From Eutreptiella sp. 'Long Island Sound 2002' (taxonomy: Eukaryota > Euglenozoa > Euglenophyceae > Eutreptiales > Eutreptiaceae), in NCBI GenBank assembly GCA_964036045.1, contig OZ038389.1, forward strand, positions 40,231,717-40,295,716: a stretch of DNA of 64,000 bases. The letters are read 5' to 3'. Positions 10,275 to 20,990 of the stretch are shown piece after piece (the stretch's first letter is position 1; the number at the start of each line of letters is the position of its first letter). The notes below the pieces were generated by a model. That model was not told the DNA's origin. It saw only the letters and a list, made by a program, of their open reading frames with translations, and did not search any database. Both the position numbers and the translations under genes were made by a program.

Positions 10275-13080
10275 TATCGTTCAAGGCAAAGCGCAAGATG
10301 AGATTGCCATTGAACACTCCTCCGCCCCCCTCACCACTACACTCACCTATCACTGGTTGGGCGACAACGCCCTCTCCTCAGTATTTGCTACAAATGCAAT
10401 CTGTGACCCCTCCCCGTCCCCCGGTTTTGGAAAGTTGAGGTCCAGCGAACTGCCAAGTCGAGTCTGCGTCCTGCGGCTTGTGCCACGACGGTCGCACGTA
10501 GTTGGTGGTTATTCTCCCTTCCCGTGTCTCTCTCTCTCGCTCGCTCGCTCTTCTCCTGGATTGTACCCTTGTCATTCTGCTCCTCTTGGGGCTCCACAGT
10601 CGAGACGGTGCTGGCAACTTCAGGCAGCTTGTTCCACCTGCTGGCTTGATGCTTCAGCTCGCTACCCTGTGAAGCGCAAATACGCATTCAACTTGTCTAC
10701 TATTGACTGGAGGGGGGAGTCGACCCAACCTCAGCCCGTCCTTGGCCTCCGCGCCACTGGTCTGGGTGAACGTGCATGCATGGCTCTGCGCCTGTCTCCA
10801 GCATTCGTCGATCAAAGGTACACTCACGTGGAACCATCCAACCCTGGTCCACTGCCATCAAAACGTGCCACCAGTGCGATCTTTGTTTTCTCCAAAGGGA
10901 TCCGCGCCTCTCCGACAATCGAAGGAGTACACAGTGTCAAGGAGGCCTCATTGCAGCCCATCCCCCAACAACATCCTCACGCCGCAGTGCAGATGAACCA
11001 AGAGGTGCATCCCATACTCTGACCGACGCTTCAACATGCATGCTTCGTTGTAACGCTGTCGGTGTTCGCATTGAATTTTTTCCGGCAAAGGCATTCGGTT
11101 CGATGTACATAGGTGCATGTACTTGTGTTGCGCTGGGTGAGTGGTTGGGGAAAAGCCGTGCATCGGCGCAGTGAAACCGTGAAACATTGCTGCGGTGCAA
11201 ACAGAGCCGTACCGAGGTGATGTATGAAATATGCCTGGGCAGTAGACGTTGGCCGAAAGCCTCTTGGGGCGGGATGGGGGTGACAGTTTATACCTCAAAA
11301 CCATGTCACCGCGTCACAATGATCATTTTGAGGTATACTGGCTGCAGTGAAAAGGTTTTGCACAAAAGTTGTTCCCTGGGTATGAGCGAAACCTTGGCAG
11401 CGTATTTCCCTTTCTCTGAACAAGTGCCAGGTCCACACGGGTCATGTGGGCTCCATTGCCGCCACCCTGTTCATTGGCATCCCAGCCAACGAAACACCCT
11501 ACACGACAAGTGGCATCAATGCACACAGGGTCCTGCAAACTCATCCGTTTGCCCCCAAACGACTCCAAATATCCTTCTGTTGCGCGTGAGAATGTGACGG
11601 GGGTAGGTTACTACGTTCATCCATCGTCATCGATATGGGCGCGGAACTGGACTCCCACTTGAATGAACCATTTGCCCACAAACGTCTTCCCGCCATCATT
11701 GTGGTGCTGTTCGGCTTGACCCCTGTCCAACAAATTGAATGCCTGGCACAAACCAAAGCACGACAGCCTATCTCCGATGCCTGCACCCTTGAATACCTCA
11801 CCAATGAATGCCTGGGTGGCTGCAGACTGGGGTCCCATGCCCAAATGGCACACAACCATCCCCCTCTGCTCAGGTACCCAACATTGGATGTCTGCCACCA
11901 CACTCTGACAACCCTTCCCTTGTGCCCTTTGGAGCAGGGCAGATGAGCACATGCAAACCCACAGACCTCCGCAGGAATTGTGATTGTGTGCACGAGACTT
12001 GTGCTATCTGGACTCAGGCGGAACTTTTTGTTGACATCCGATGTGTAATATCCCCAAATGGAATACCTGTGCACAGCGCCGGAGGCAGGGATGCAGGAGG
12101 CAGCAGAGCAGGCAAAGGTGCGAGGGAGCTTTGTCCAATGGATTAATACCTTATAAACAAAGCCTGTAGGGTACTGTGTGGTACAACCAGTGTCCAGCTC
12201 CATGTCTGTTGTATGACCAGCGTGTTGCTTCTTCAATTCTTCGTCAATTCTTGGTGCGCGCGCGCGTGTGATACAGGAGGGTGATTGGTGCATAAGTCCC
12301 CAGTCCAAAATGGGGCGCTAATCACAACCCTGAGTCTGAAGGTTTCGGGCAGTCAGTGACAGTCACGTCTCTGCCGGCCGGCTTCAACCTGTGTGTTTGT
12401 TTAGTTAATTTCCTGAAGGCATCGTCCTTAGAACCGGCCAGCCTGTGCCTCACCACCATCGGGTGTCTGGGTCCCAGCCAGAGGAGGAGGAGGGTTTGTG
12501 GGGTAAGGCACGACAAGAGGGAGAGAGAAAATGTCACCAAGTGAAATGGGTATGAAGGCGGGGGGGGTGGGGGGGCAGGGATGGATTAGAATGGAAGGGA
12601 CCTCAGACGAGGCCCCAGAAGCGGTTAGACAGGCGGTTGGAGGAGGTTGCCAAAGCGGTTGGCTCCAAGGGTAAGGGAGCCACCAGGTCAAGGCTTTCCA
12701 GACCGAGAGCCCTGTTTCGGACACAGTCATGTTCCTCATGGCACTCATTTGAGCTGTTGTCTGCGCCCCCCCCCCCCACACACACACACCCACACACTCA
12801 CCCACGCACCCCATCACCACCACCCACGTACACACCGGGTCACGCCTGTGGCAGCTCTTTGTGGCCTGTGGCACTTCATTCCAGGCGTTGTTTGTAATGA
12901 ATCCGTAAAGGGGGGGGGGGTCTGGGGGGGTCCCGCGAAGGTCCGCTTATTCAAACTTGATTTTCCCTGAGCCAAACTTTGGGTCAAGATTTTCTTTGGG
13001 TGCGTTCGTCTCAGGGCCAACAGCCCCCCCCCCCCCCTCTTCTAAACAAAGCCCGCTTCATTCCTCACCCGTGGGCCCCG
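10275..13080. other. No supported gene
   Basis: Several ORFs of 100-290 codons overlap on both strands without recognisable domains. Short CT, CA and C/G runs occur (10525-10550, 12765-12800, 12908-12932, 13022-13038). I find nothing I can call. Confidence 0.45.
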
Positions 13081-14600
13081 TGGTCATGCAGTGCTAACGC
13101 CTGCCTTCTGATGCGGCGGTGGGCCTGCGAGTCCCAAATCTGTTGTGTCGGACCGGTCCAACGTTTGCATACGTCTGCGTCTTTTGGCCCCTCGCCCTCC
13201 GTGTCTCGGTTGCCCGGCGCAGTGGCGTGCCCTCAGACGGTTGTCCCTTCCCCTGCGCACGGCACGCGCAACTGACTGCCGTGTGCCTTCACGTGCCCAT
13301 GTGTCCGCCACCCCATTCTCCTGCAGCCCCGCGTGGCCGTGCACATGTGTGAAGTGCCCTCTCCTCTGTCTCCCCTGCCGGTGCTGTGGTGGGTATTGTC
13401 CCGTGTGCCTCTCGGTGTGCCATGCACTGCCCGCGTGCCGTTTGCGCTGCTGTTGTAGGTACGCCCCGGAACTCGACGCCTGGAGGTCAGCAAAGGGCTG
13501 AATCGAGCAGCGGGAGAGACAGTGCGCCGTGAAGCGGTGAACCGGCGGTGCGGCCTCGGCTGCTGTGCCTCTGTCCGGGTGCACCTGCAGTCCACGTGTG
13601 TCTGGACCGTACCGTCGCGTGGGGGGGGGGGGGGCTCCGCACTCTAAACCAACAGCGAGGGAGGGAGGGAGTGTGAGGCCGGGGCGGGGAGGGGGGGGGG
13701 GGTGCTCGCTTTGCAGCGGGAGCAATAGTCGTCGGCAAGCAGCAACGGTTGAAGCATGCCGCAGCACACTGAAATTTGCTCCTTTTGGGGCACATCCTAA
13801 AACATGATCGTCTTAGTTTGAGCAATGAGACGTTGTGCCATTTGGCAATTATGTATGTCAGTAATATGGACAAAAAGCGGAAATGTGAGGAGGCGGAGTA
13901 GCAACATAACCCCCCATGAAATGCTGCTGTGTTCATCTTTGGAGGGTCTCAGGACATGCATTCCTTTGTGTTTGGGTCTGGGTTTTGCCCCCTTTGCAGC
14001 TTTTGGAAAATTGGGCCACCCCCCCACCAACGGCCTGAAGCATGCCGCACCATCCGGCAGCACAGCACATTTTTCTTGGGGACCGTTGGTGCTTGGTCAT
14101 TGCTATATACATATATATATATCGTATACGCGAAATATTGATTCGGAGCACCGCCTTTGCTCCAGGTTCAGCGCACAGGGGGTGCCCAACCGCGGCCCAT
14201 ACACTGAAGCCCCCCCAGCCCCTGATCCATCCCCATATCCGATGTGCGTCCACGTTTCGCAATATGTTCACGCACCATTGAGAGCCCAAGTACCCACCCC
14301 GGTCCCCTGACCCACACACTCGCAGCAGTGCCCCCCATACCGCCGATGCACCCGCCCTTTTTATTGGTCTGTTGTGCCGTCGCTTGCTCATTGATGTCAC
14401 GATACTCCCCACGTGGGAACTGCGCCCCATACCCGGCTCTCCCTTCCTTTGCTGACCCACCCATCCAGACATGCCCCCGTGCTGTCCCTGGGGTCGGGCA
14501 CTGTGAACTCATGGGGGGCGTTGCTTCCTGCCGGAGGCGCAGCCCAGTGAACGGAGTGGGACGAACAATCAACCCCTGCGGCGGGGCATGTGGCATTGGG
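13081..14600. other. No supported gene; G runs and a TA tract
   Basis: G homopolymers lie at 13620-13634 and 13680-13702, and an AT-alternating tract at 14103-14125. Cys/Arg-rich ORFs on both strands are typical of random GC-rich DNA. Confidence 0.45.
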
Positions 14601-14607
14601 CATGCTC

Positions 14608-14747
14608 GAACACACACACACACACACACACACACAGGCATGCACACGCACACGCGCGCGCGCGCACACACACACACATGATGAATGTCGGTAGGATGTA
14701 GGAATGTTGAACCTTGCAGTTTGAGCATGATTGAATCAATTCCCTTG

Positions 14748-14791
<44 letters not shown>

Positions 14792-14795
14792 TTGG
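14608..14795. repeat. CA/GT microsatellites flanking a dispersed repeat
   Basis: CA tracts at 14608-14680 (with CG alternation) and 14751-14790 bracket about 70 bp of unique sequence. That sequence matches, in reverse orientation, a segment at about 30083-30180. Confidence 0.9.
14675..14755 (-). repeat. Dispersed repeat, copy 1 (related to 30083-30180)
   Basis: On the minus strand this reads 'tgccaagg(g)aatt(g/c)att', then 'caatcatgctc(a/c)aactgc', then 'cattcctac'. The plus strand at 30083-30160 carries the same words in the same order. In one frame both encode the short Cys-containing peptide I-Q-S-C-S-N-C. In both places the repeat abuts GT/CA sequence. Confidence 0.7.
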
Positions 14796-15866
14796 AGCAT
14801 GCATATGTGGGAAGCAGGGCACGGTAGGGATGCAAGCCCTGTACATAGTCCTGCTGTCGTGCCCATTCCCATGTAGGGGGTTGTACCAGCTCCAACGCAG
14901 AGAGCAGCCACGGCGGCGCCGGGGGGGCGGGGGGACACGAAGGCCATGACGTGAACCAGCCAGCCCGAGCGGTACGGCGCGGGAGGGCCATTGCATCGCC
15001 GTCACGTGAGACTCGGGGAAGACATGCACGCAAAATCGGTCACAGTTCTGGTGGTGCACATCCGCCGGGCACACAGACACGGGATGGGGCCGAGGCTGCG
15101 CTCACCCCCGGACCCGGGATGCGATGCGTCGCAGACCGTGTCGATCAACCAAATGTGTGTGTGACGCCCAATCATTTCAGCCAAAGCAACAGCGTCCGCT
15201 CTGATGCACCACCTCTCTACCCATCCCCCCCCCCTCGGTTCCCGGTAGACATAAGACGAGTGACCCCCAGGGACCCAGTAGGCCCTGCAGCACCTGCGCG
15301 CACGCTCGCCACACACACAGGCACGGGGGCATCTCCCTCCCGCGCATGCACCGCGGGGCTCGGAGGCTGTCAACAGTTTGCGCCTTGGGACTGAGAGGGC
15401 CAGGGCCGTCCAGCCCAGTTGCCTCGTGCAGGGAAGGCAGTGCTGACCGTGGGCGTGGGCGTCTAGGGGAGGTGTTGACCCCACCCAACCAAAACCAACC
15501 CCCCCCCTCCCTCCCTGTCTCGCCCCAGGGACTTGTGCTGTCGGTCATTCTCACGCGGAAAGGGAGGAACAGCCGCACCGCGCGCAGTTACCAAACATTG
15601 CTGCAGTGCGAACAGCGCTGCAGTGCGAACCGCTCTGTATGGCCCAGCCCCCCCCCCTGCGGGCCGTTGCCAGGGCAGCACCGCAACTACACGCCACCTG
15701 GTGCCAAGTGTCCTCTTCAGGGGCCCCTCTTGGCCGCGCTAAAGAGACAGTGCCTGGGGATGCGGGGAGGGGCAGTCCAGACACAGCACAGCACTGCCCC
15801 ACCGACTCCGGGGGTTTTGCACCGGGGGATGTGGAGGAGGGGTTACTGACCGTATATAACTGGTAG
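14796..15866. other. No supported gene
   Basis: GC-rich sequence with overlapping long ORFs on both strands and no recognisable domains. Confidence 0.45.
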
Positions 15867-15908
15867 ACACCGAATAATCCTTTATTTACACCGAATAATC
15901 CTTTATTT
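15867..15908. repeat. Perfect 21-bp tandem duplication
   Basis: The 21-bp word starting 'acaccgaataat' occurs twice in a row without change (15867-15887 and 15888-15908). It lies directly before a possible splice acceptor. Confidence 0.95.
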
Positions 15909-15910
15909 AG

Positions 15911-16082
15911 AGTGGCGGCGGTGTCAATCGACGTGGACAAGGCCAATCTTTCGACTGAGTCCCACAAGACACTTGGAATCACCATTTTTGACCTGAAATT
16001 GGTGGATGAAGCTCACATTGGCACGTGCAAAAATTACACCGAAGCTTACGGACTCCCCCACAGAGCCGCCCTACCGCAGTGA
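15911..16082 (+). CDS. Putative terminal exon, unknown protein
   Basis: After 'ctttatttag' (a good 3' splice-site shape, AG at 15909-15910), a frame beginning at 15912 runs 56 codons to a TGA at 16080-16082. It encodes a mixed alpha/beta-looking segment with alternating hydrophobics, Asp, Lys and Thr, and no low complexity. It does not begin with ATG and I cannot assign a family. The acceptor is immediately preceded by the 21-bp duplication, so the duplication may have altered the intron end. Confidence 0.3.
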
Positions 16083-16416
16083 GCCCCTCCCCTCAAAGTA
16101 AGCCCATTCATTCTCAATCCGACCAACATTCCTTTGCCGCCGAGACGTGCACTGCGGTCATTGAGCCGTGATAAAGGCCTCCACACTCGTACAGCTTGGA
16201 GCTGACCTGCCGTTGTTGGTCTGCCTATCTCTCGAGAGCGGGGAACAATTCTGGGGGTCGCTGGAGGGTTGGTCTCAGTGCTCACTGCGGTGGCCGCCGC
16301 ACCACCAAAACCGGTACCCATCAGGCTATTGATTAAGGAGAAAAGGGTGGGTTAGTCGGAGGCGAAAAAAAAGTTTGTGCACCTAAACTCGGCCTCAAAT
16401 TTCTGGCCCCTTTGAT

Positions 16417-16594
16417 AAATCACCTCGAAGAGAGGTTGTTAGATCAAGCGCAGGCGCGGGCGTCATATACCCCCCTTTTTTGGGGTCATTCGCGTAGCAT
16501 ACCCCAAGGCATGATATTGGATGTCCAACCCCTTGTAAAATCATTATTTTGCCCAATAAGAGCATCCCCCAATGGATTTTTTGATTTTGAGGCC
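16417..16594 (+). repeat. Dispersed direct repeat of about 180 bp, copy 1
   Basis: The block from 'aaatcacctcgaagagagg' to 'ttttgaggcc' matches 17719-17899 with few differences. The pair encloses 1.1 kb that contains the tRNA-like modules. No TG...CA ends, target duplication or polypurine tract were found, so this is not called an LTR pair. Confidence 0.85.
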
Positions 16595-16729
16595 TCTACC
16601 CCCTAAAACTGGATATCACTTTTTTGAGGGGGGGTGGGGGGGGGTGGGGGGGGGTGGGGGTGGGGGTGGGGGGGGGGTCAAAAGTTTTTGCTTAATAGGC
16701 TACAAGCAGTGGGGACGCACGGTGCTGGT

Positions 16730-16804
16730 AGCACGGCCAGCGGTCCAATGGTAACGCAGCTGACAACAGGCGTGCAGGCGTCGGTTCGATTCCTGCCCTG
16801 CTAA
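16730..16804 (+). ncRNA. tRNA-like sequence (Pol III-type module)
   Basis: A 75-nt segment has a 7-bp acceptor-like pairing of its ends with one mismatch, a 4-bp D-stem-like pairing (CAGC/GCTG), an A-box-like 'ccaatggtaacgc' and a perfect B-box 'ggttcgattcc' at 16784-16794. The anticodon arm does not fold, so a functional tRNA is unlikely. A degenerate tRNA or the head of a tRNA-derived SINE fits better. Confidence 0.45.
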
Positions 16805-16810
16805 CTTTTA

Positions 16811-16832
16811 GCGCCGCCGCCGGCGGCGGCGC
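16811..16832. repeat. Perfect 22-bp GC palindrome
   Basis: An 11-bp GC-only half-site is followed directly by its exact reverse complement, which would form a very stable hairpin or cruciform. It lies midway between the two tRNA-like modules. Confidence 0.95.
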
Positions 16833-16839
16833 CAAAGTG

Positions 16840-16910
16840 GGCAGGCTGGGGTTCGAACCGCCGACCACACGGATGCCGGTCGGCTGCGCTACCACTCGGC
16901 CACTACTTGG
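16840..16910 (-). ncRNA. tRNA-like sequence, convergent with the previous one
   Basis: On the minus strand an A-box-like 'tggccgagtggtagcgc', resembling tRNA-Ser/Leu, is followed at suitable spacing by a B-box 'ggttcgaacc' (about 16850-16859). The two ends pair imperfectly. It points toward the plus-strand tRNA-like module, with the GC palindrome between them. A SINE head or degenerate tRNA is likely. Confidence 0.45.
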
Positions 16911-17718
16911 ATTCCGGCGAAGGGCCTCCCTGCTGCTCGGGGCCGCATCTGCCACTGACAAAAAACCCAAACTGTGTGAATCTGTCTGACTGCCTGCTTG
17001 CTGGCTCAGGGACTGATTGGCTGACTGTCAACCTCTCTTCGAGGTGCACTGCCGAAGGCAATAGAATTTCATTTTTTGGTGGAGGGCCCCGTTAAGTGAG
17101 TTAAGTGACACACCGCACAGCCCGGCGTCCACTGATACGGCGTCCACCATCTCATGCCACACCGAAAACGCACGATGTGCCACTCCCGACCTGCAATGCC
17201 TCCCCCTCATCCCCCACACGTATGCCGCACGTATGTCTGAATGCTACTACCTCCACGCAGCCAGTCCCCACCAGATTTTTCAAACTTTAAGGAGCCAAAA
17301 CAAAGCACGGCCTGTGGCACGGGCCAGCTCGGCGGGCCCCTGGCCTTACCCCCCAGCCCCACCCATGTACAAATGTCGAGTGACCCCACGGATCGTACGG
17401 CCGAATGGGGCCAGCCACAGAGGAAGTACGACCACGAGCGGCACCACAAGCATACAACATGAGGCACTGCATGAACACCACGCCCACTGACCCATGACCC
17501 AGTGCACGAGAGTACACCACCCCGGGGGAGACACAAGGCGATTCTCGTACCCTATTCCGGGAGGCAGGGACCGGGCACCAGAAATTTGCTCTGAGGGGGG
17601 GGGGGGGAGGGGGGGGGGGGCTTTCGAGCCCGAGGATGATGGTGGGGGGGGGTTCAGAAAACAGGCTCCCAATTCCAAAAGCCAATTTGGTTTGTTTTTA
17701 CCCGCTATTGATGTGTAG
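16911..17718. other. No supported gene
   Basis: Overlapping ORFs with no recognisable domains, and G runs at 17587-17620 and 17641-17652. Confidence 0.45.
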
Positions 17719-17899
17719 AAATCACCTCGAAGAGAGGTTGTTAGATCAAGCGCAGGCGCGGGCGTCGTATACCCCCTTTTTTGGGGGGGGTCATTCGCGT
17801 AGCATACCCCAAGGCATGATATTTGATGTCCAACCCCTTGTAAAATCATTATGTTGCCCAATAAGACGATCCCCCAATGGATTTTTTAATTCTGAGGCC
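17719..17899 (+). repeat. Dispersed direct repeat of about 180 bp, copy 2
   Basis: Second copy of the block at 16417-16594, with a few substitutions and short G insertions. It is followed by GC-rich sequence and a 28-base C homopolymer. Confidence 0.85.
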
Positions 17900-17933
17900 C
17901 GGGGGGGCGGCCCGGCCCGGTCCTTGTATGCGA

Positions 17934-17961
17934 CCCCCCCCCCCCCCCCCCCCCCCCCCCC
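17934..17961. repeat. C homopolymer, 28 bases
   Basis: The longest of many C/G homopolymers in the window. Its exact length may be unreliable in any assembly. Confidence 0.9.
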
Positions 17962-18332
17962 GGGTTTTGAAAGATAGTGGTGCCGGGTCGGCCACCAACA
18001 AGTGTCCCTAGAGAAAATTGTCTGGCGCCAAAGGGGCCAATTTTTTTTTCATACTATGTGTTTATTCTCAAAATACTCAAAATTTTGTAGAGAATTCATA
18101 TTTGTGTTAAAACAACAAGAAAAAATTTTGACCTGAAGGAGGGATACAGGAGGGGAGCAAGCCCTAACAGCAACCCTAGCCCTAATCAAGACTGAGTATT
18201 GGGACCGAGCTGGTGGGGGAGGGAACATCAGCTATGATTGGTGAAGGACATCAAGAATGATTCACACATTGATGGCTCTTGACAAAGTGAAATCAGCTTG
18301 CAAGTGCACCCCATCACCATGAGGCCCACTTT

Positions 18333-18650
18333 CAAGGCTTTTTGGACTTCTCAGGGGCCAAAATGCCCCAAAATGGGCTCAAAATGGGCTCATTTCACCC
18401 GTTTGTGCACCCCAAATGGTCTAGGATGAGGTTTGGAAAAATGCGTTTTTGACCCATTTTTGACCCATTTTTGGTCCCAAAACAGCCCATTTTCAAGGCA
18501 TTTTGGGATTCTCGGAGGACCAAAATGGGCCACCACAAGCTCAAAACGGTCCAAAACACTTGTTTTAGCGTCGCACATGGTCTAGGATCATTTTTGAGAA
18601 AAGTCATCTTTTTGCCACCTATTGGACCCTGTTGACCCATTTCGGCATCC
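18333..18650. repeat. Two-copy degenerate tandem repeat, about 161 bp
   Basis: Landmarks 'caaggc(t/a)ttttgg(a/g)(c/t)ttctc' (18333 and 18494) and 'atggtctaggat' (18416 and 18578) recur in the same order. Internal short repeats of 'caaaatgggctc' suggest earlier slippage. No convincing coding sequence. Confidence 0.75.
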
Positions 18651-19217
18651 ACCTGTTTGGGCTTGAGCTTGCAGCTTGCCGCAGCCTAGTGGGCCTAGGT
18701 ATTGGGGTCTAGGCGTCCGTTTGGGCAGTTCTGAGGGGTGGAAACCACATAAAGTGCGGGGTTGTGGGTGGAGAGGTGCCCTCGGAATCGCATTTTGAGC
18801 CATATAGCCAAAGATATGGCCTATTCCTGGTTTGTGGCTGTCGGCATTCCGAGCTTCTGGAGGCCTTTTTGGGCCGTTTCCGGGACATATCATGGAGTTA
18901 GAGGGCCGCAAAGAGCTCGTTGACACGGGGAAGTCAAGCCGCACGTGAAGTGTACCCACCCTTTCCACCGCTTGGCCGTTTTGAATGTGATCCAGGGCTT
19001 TTTTGGCCCAAAAATGGCTGTTTTTGGCCCTAAACTGCAGCTTTTGAAACTGAGGTCCGCCACTTGCGAATCCCGTTCCCGGCCGCCACCGTTGAGTTCT
19101 CTGCTCAAATCTTGTGTGATTGTACTTCACACCCATAGGTATCATCCACCAAAATTTCGAGCGAATCTGAAGCACCACGACGGAAATCTGATTTTTACCC
19201 ATTTCGCGCGTGCTGCT
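18651..19217. other. No supported gene
   Basis: Low-complexity T/G stretches. A 233-codon minus-strand ORF (18588-19289) runs into the tetranucleotide tract and has no recognisable domain. Confidence 0.45.
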
Positions 19218-19218
19218 A

Positions 19219-19260
<42 letters not shown>

Positions 19261-19262
19261 GC
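19218..19262. repeat. (CTTG)n tetranucleotide microsatellite
   Basis: About ten perfect copies of the tetramer. It yields Leu/Ala/Cys or Lys/Gln/Ala/Ser repeat ORFs that are artefacts. Confidence 0.95.
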
Positions 19263-20069
19263 TAAACCTGGTAGGTCCACCCTAGACACTAAAAAGGGTC
19301 CAAGGGGGGATCCAAAGGCCTTGATGTGTACTCACGGCCCCAAGCGTGGCCAAAGTGCAACATTCACAACGAAGGTACCACAGGGATTGTGTGTTGATCC
19401 ACTTGTTGTGTGTGTTCCAATCACCAATGTGTCGCAATAGGGGAGCCACATGTTCCGAAGTTGAGAAAGTAGAGCTGAGAATTACGACCCCCCCCCCCCC
19501 GCAGACCATGGCTTCTTGCCAAAACCCCCCCCGCAGACCCGCTTCCGAAGGGATTTGCTACCCAAGGACCACAAGCTCTTCCGAGCGATCCTTGATTCCG
19601 TCCAAGAGGCATATGGTGTCCATCACCTCGCACCCTACACAGCACATGTCCATAAAGAAGCGAAGCACAACAGGACTCCACTTTCATTGCATGTTCTTTA
19701 CTCATTGGCCAAAGCCCCCGAGCAGGATGGCGGAGGCGGTTTTTCATGGTCTTGTTCAACTCAGTCATGAACGCATGCCAACACTTGGAACAACGGGTCA
19801 CATCACCTCCAAAGGAGGGTTGGTATGTGTTCGGCTCCACACGAGCCGTTTGTGCTTGTGTTCAGCAAAGGACAAAAAATGCGGCAGTGGTCCGGGTGGG
19901 GAATGGGGCTGGGGAGACCTTGAGCAAGTCCAAGTCCACCCTAGACTTGTTGGCTTCCCATGAACATTGAGAATACCTCTGGTTACCTTCAATTTGGCAT
20001 CTGCCCTAGGGGGTGTTGCCTGAACCGTGCGCGCACCGTGCGTCCTTTTGCTTATTCTGTGTCCGGCAG
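19263..20069. other. No supported gene
   Basis: Includes a C run at 19489-19500 and overlapping ORFs without recognisable domains. The end of the interval has a possible splice acceptor ('gtgtccggcag', AG at 20068-20069). Confidence 0.4.
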
Positions 20070-20412
20070 ATCCACATTGCCTGAATCTGAGCTGCCCTGG
20101 CTTGTCGCCGGACTGCCTGTGTACTACCACCGCTCCAACGGGGATAGGGTGTCGGCCACTGTCGTTGACCCTTCTTCAAGAGGTGGGCGCCGCGTCTCTA
20201 TTCGGTACGAATTGGGTGGTGAAGAGGTCTTGTACGAGCATGCACCCGAGGAGCGGTTGGAGTTTGCAATTGTGACTGCTGAGAGCCCCGATTACCCCCA
20301 ACCTGTGCACCATGAGGCGCCGATGGACGCTTTGCTGGAGCCCCAATTACCTGAAGTGGAAGCTGAAGCCCGTAGAATTGATGATCCTGAGCCAGAATGC
20401 TGTGGCGGATGA
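20070..20412 (+). CDS. Putative exon with a small beta-barrel-like domain
   Basis: After the acceptor-like 'gtgtccggcag', the frame runs about 114 codons to a TGA at 20410-20412. The first 60 residues alternate hydrophobic and polar residues in short strands, with the pattern G-x-P-V-Y-Y-H-R near the start and R-L-E-F at the end. This looks like a Tudor/SH3-type barrel of about 55 residues. The tail is acidic and rich in Pro and Glu. The fold is inferred only from the pattern and no family could be named. It lies 1.4 kb upstream of profilin, but no shared transcript is implied. Confidence 0.35.
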
Positions 20413-20491
20413 AATTGAAATTCCCGTAACCCAACCATTGTTGTCGCTTGTGTTGTCGCCTGTGCATGGTTTGTTACGGAGATGCGTGCGA

Positions 20492-20690
20492 GGTGCAGAA
20501 ATTGGGAGCCTGGAACCTGTGACAAGCATCAGATTCAAAAAAAAAAGATTCCCGGTACGCCAATAGGGGCTGCAGGGTGCAGAAAATAGGACCCTGGAAC
20601 CTGTGACAAGCATCAGACTAAAAATTGAAGAATCCTGGTATGCCGGTATGGACTGCAAGGTGCAGAAATCAGGACCCTGGGTGTGTTTTT
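20492..20690. repeat. Tandem repeat of about 84 bp, 2.3 copies
   Basis: 'ggtgcagaaat' starts units at 20492, 20576 and 20659. Each contains 'cctggaacctgtgacaag' except the truncated last one. Units have diverged by point changes and A-run length. Confidence 0.9.
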
Positions 20691-20764
20691 ATCAGGGGTT
20701 GCCATAAGGACGCTCAGCCTTTTTTTTTTTCTACTAAGGCAGCCACTCTCTGATGTTTGCTGGC

Positions 20765-20835
20765 TACCCACCAACCGCCATCGGTTACCCACCAACCGCC
20801 ATCGGTTACCCACCAACCGCCATCGGTTACACACC
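20765..20835. repeat. 21-bp minisatellite, 3 full copies plus a partial one
   Basis: The unit 'tacccaccaaccgccatcgg' plus t is repeated perfectly three times, then degenerates. In one frame it encodes a seven-residue repeat Y-P-P-T-A-I-G. Its core is the reverse complement of the minisatellite near 6300-6700. Confidence 0.9.
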
Positions 20836-20937
20836 AATCAGTTACACTCCGAGGTTTTTTTTTTATTTATTATGGCAACCCCTGGTTTCTATGGGGGCCA
20901 TTCAACGGGGTACAAGTTGGGCAACCATCCCAAAAAC

Positions 20938-20990
20938 ATTGAACCGTGCGCGCACCGTGCACGCACCGTGCGCGCACCGTGCGACAACGC
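20938..20990. repeat. Short 'gcgcaccgtg' repeat
   Basis: Four near-identical 10-mers occur in tandem. Two more occur at 20027-20045. Confidence 0.85.

Noticed and set aside
14168-14947. 259-codon Cys/Val-rich minus-strand ORF
   Set aside because: It spans two GT tracts, and the non-repeat parts have no recognisable domain.
18160-18190. Telomere-like 'ccctaa' words
   Set aside because: Only three irregular copies ('ccctaac', 'ccctag', 'ccctaat') in unique sequence; not a telomere array.
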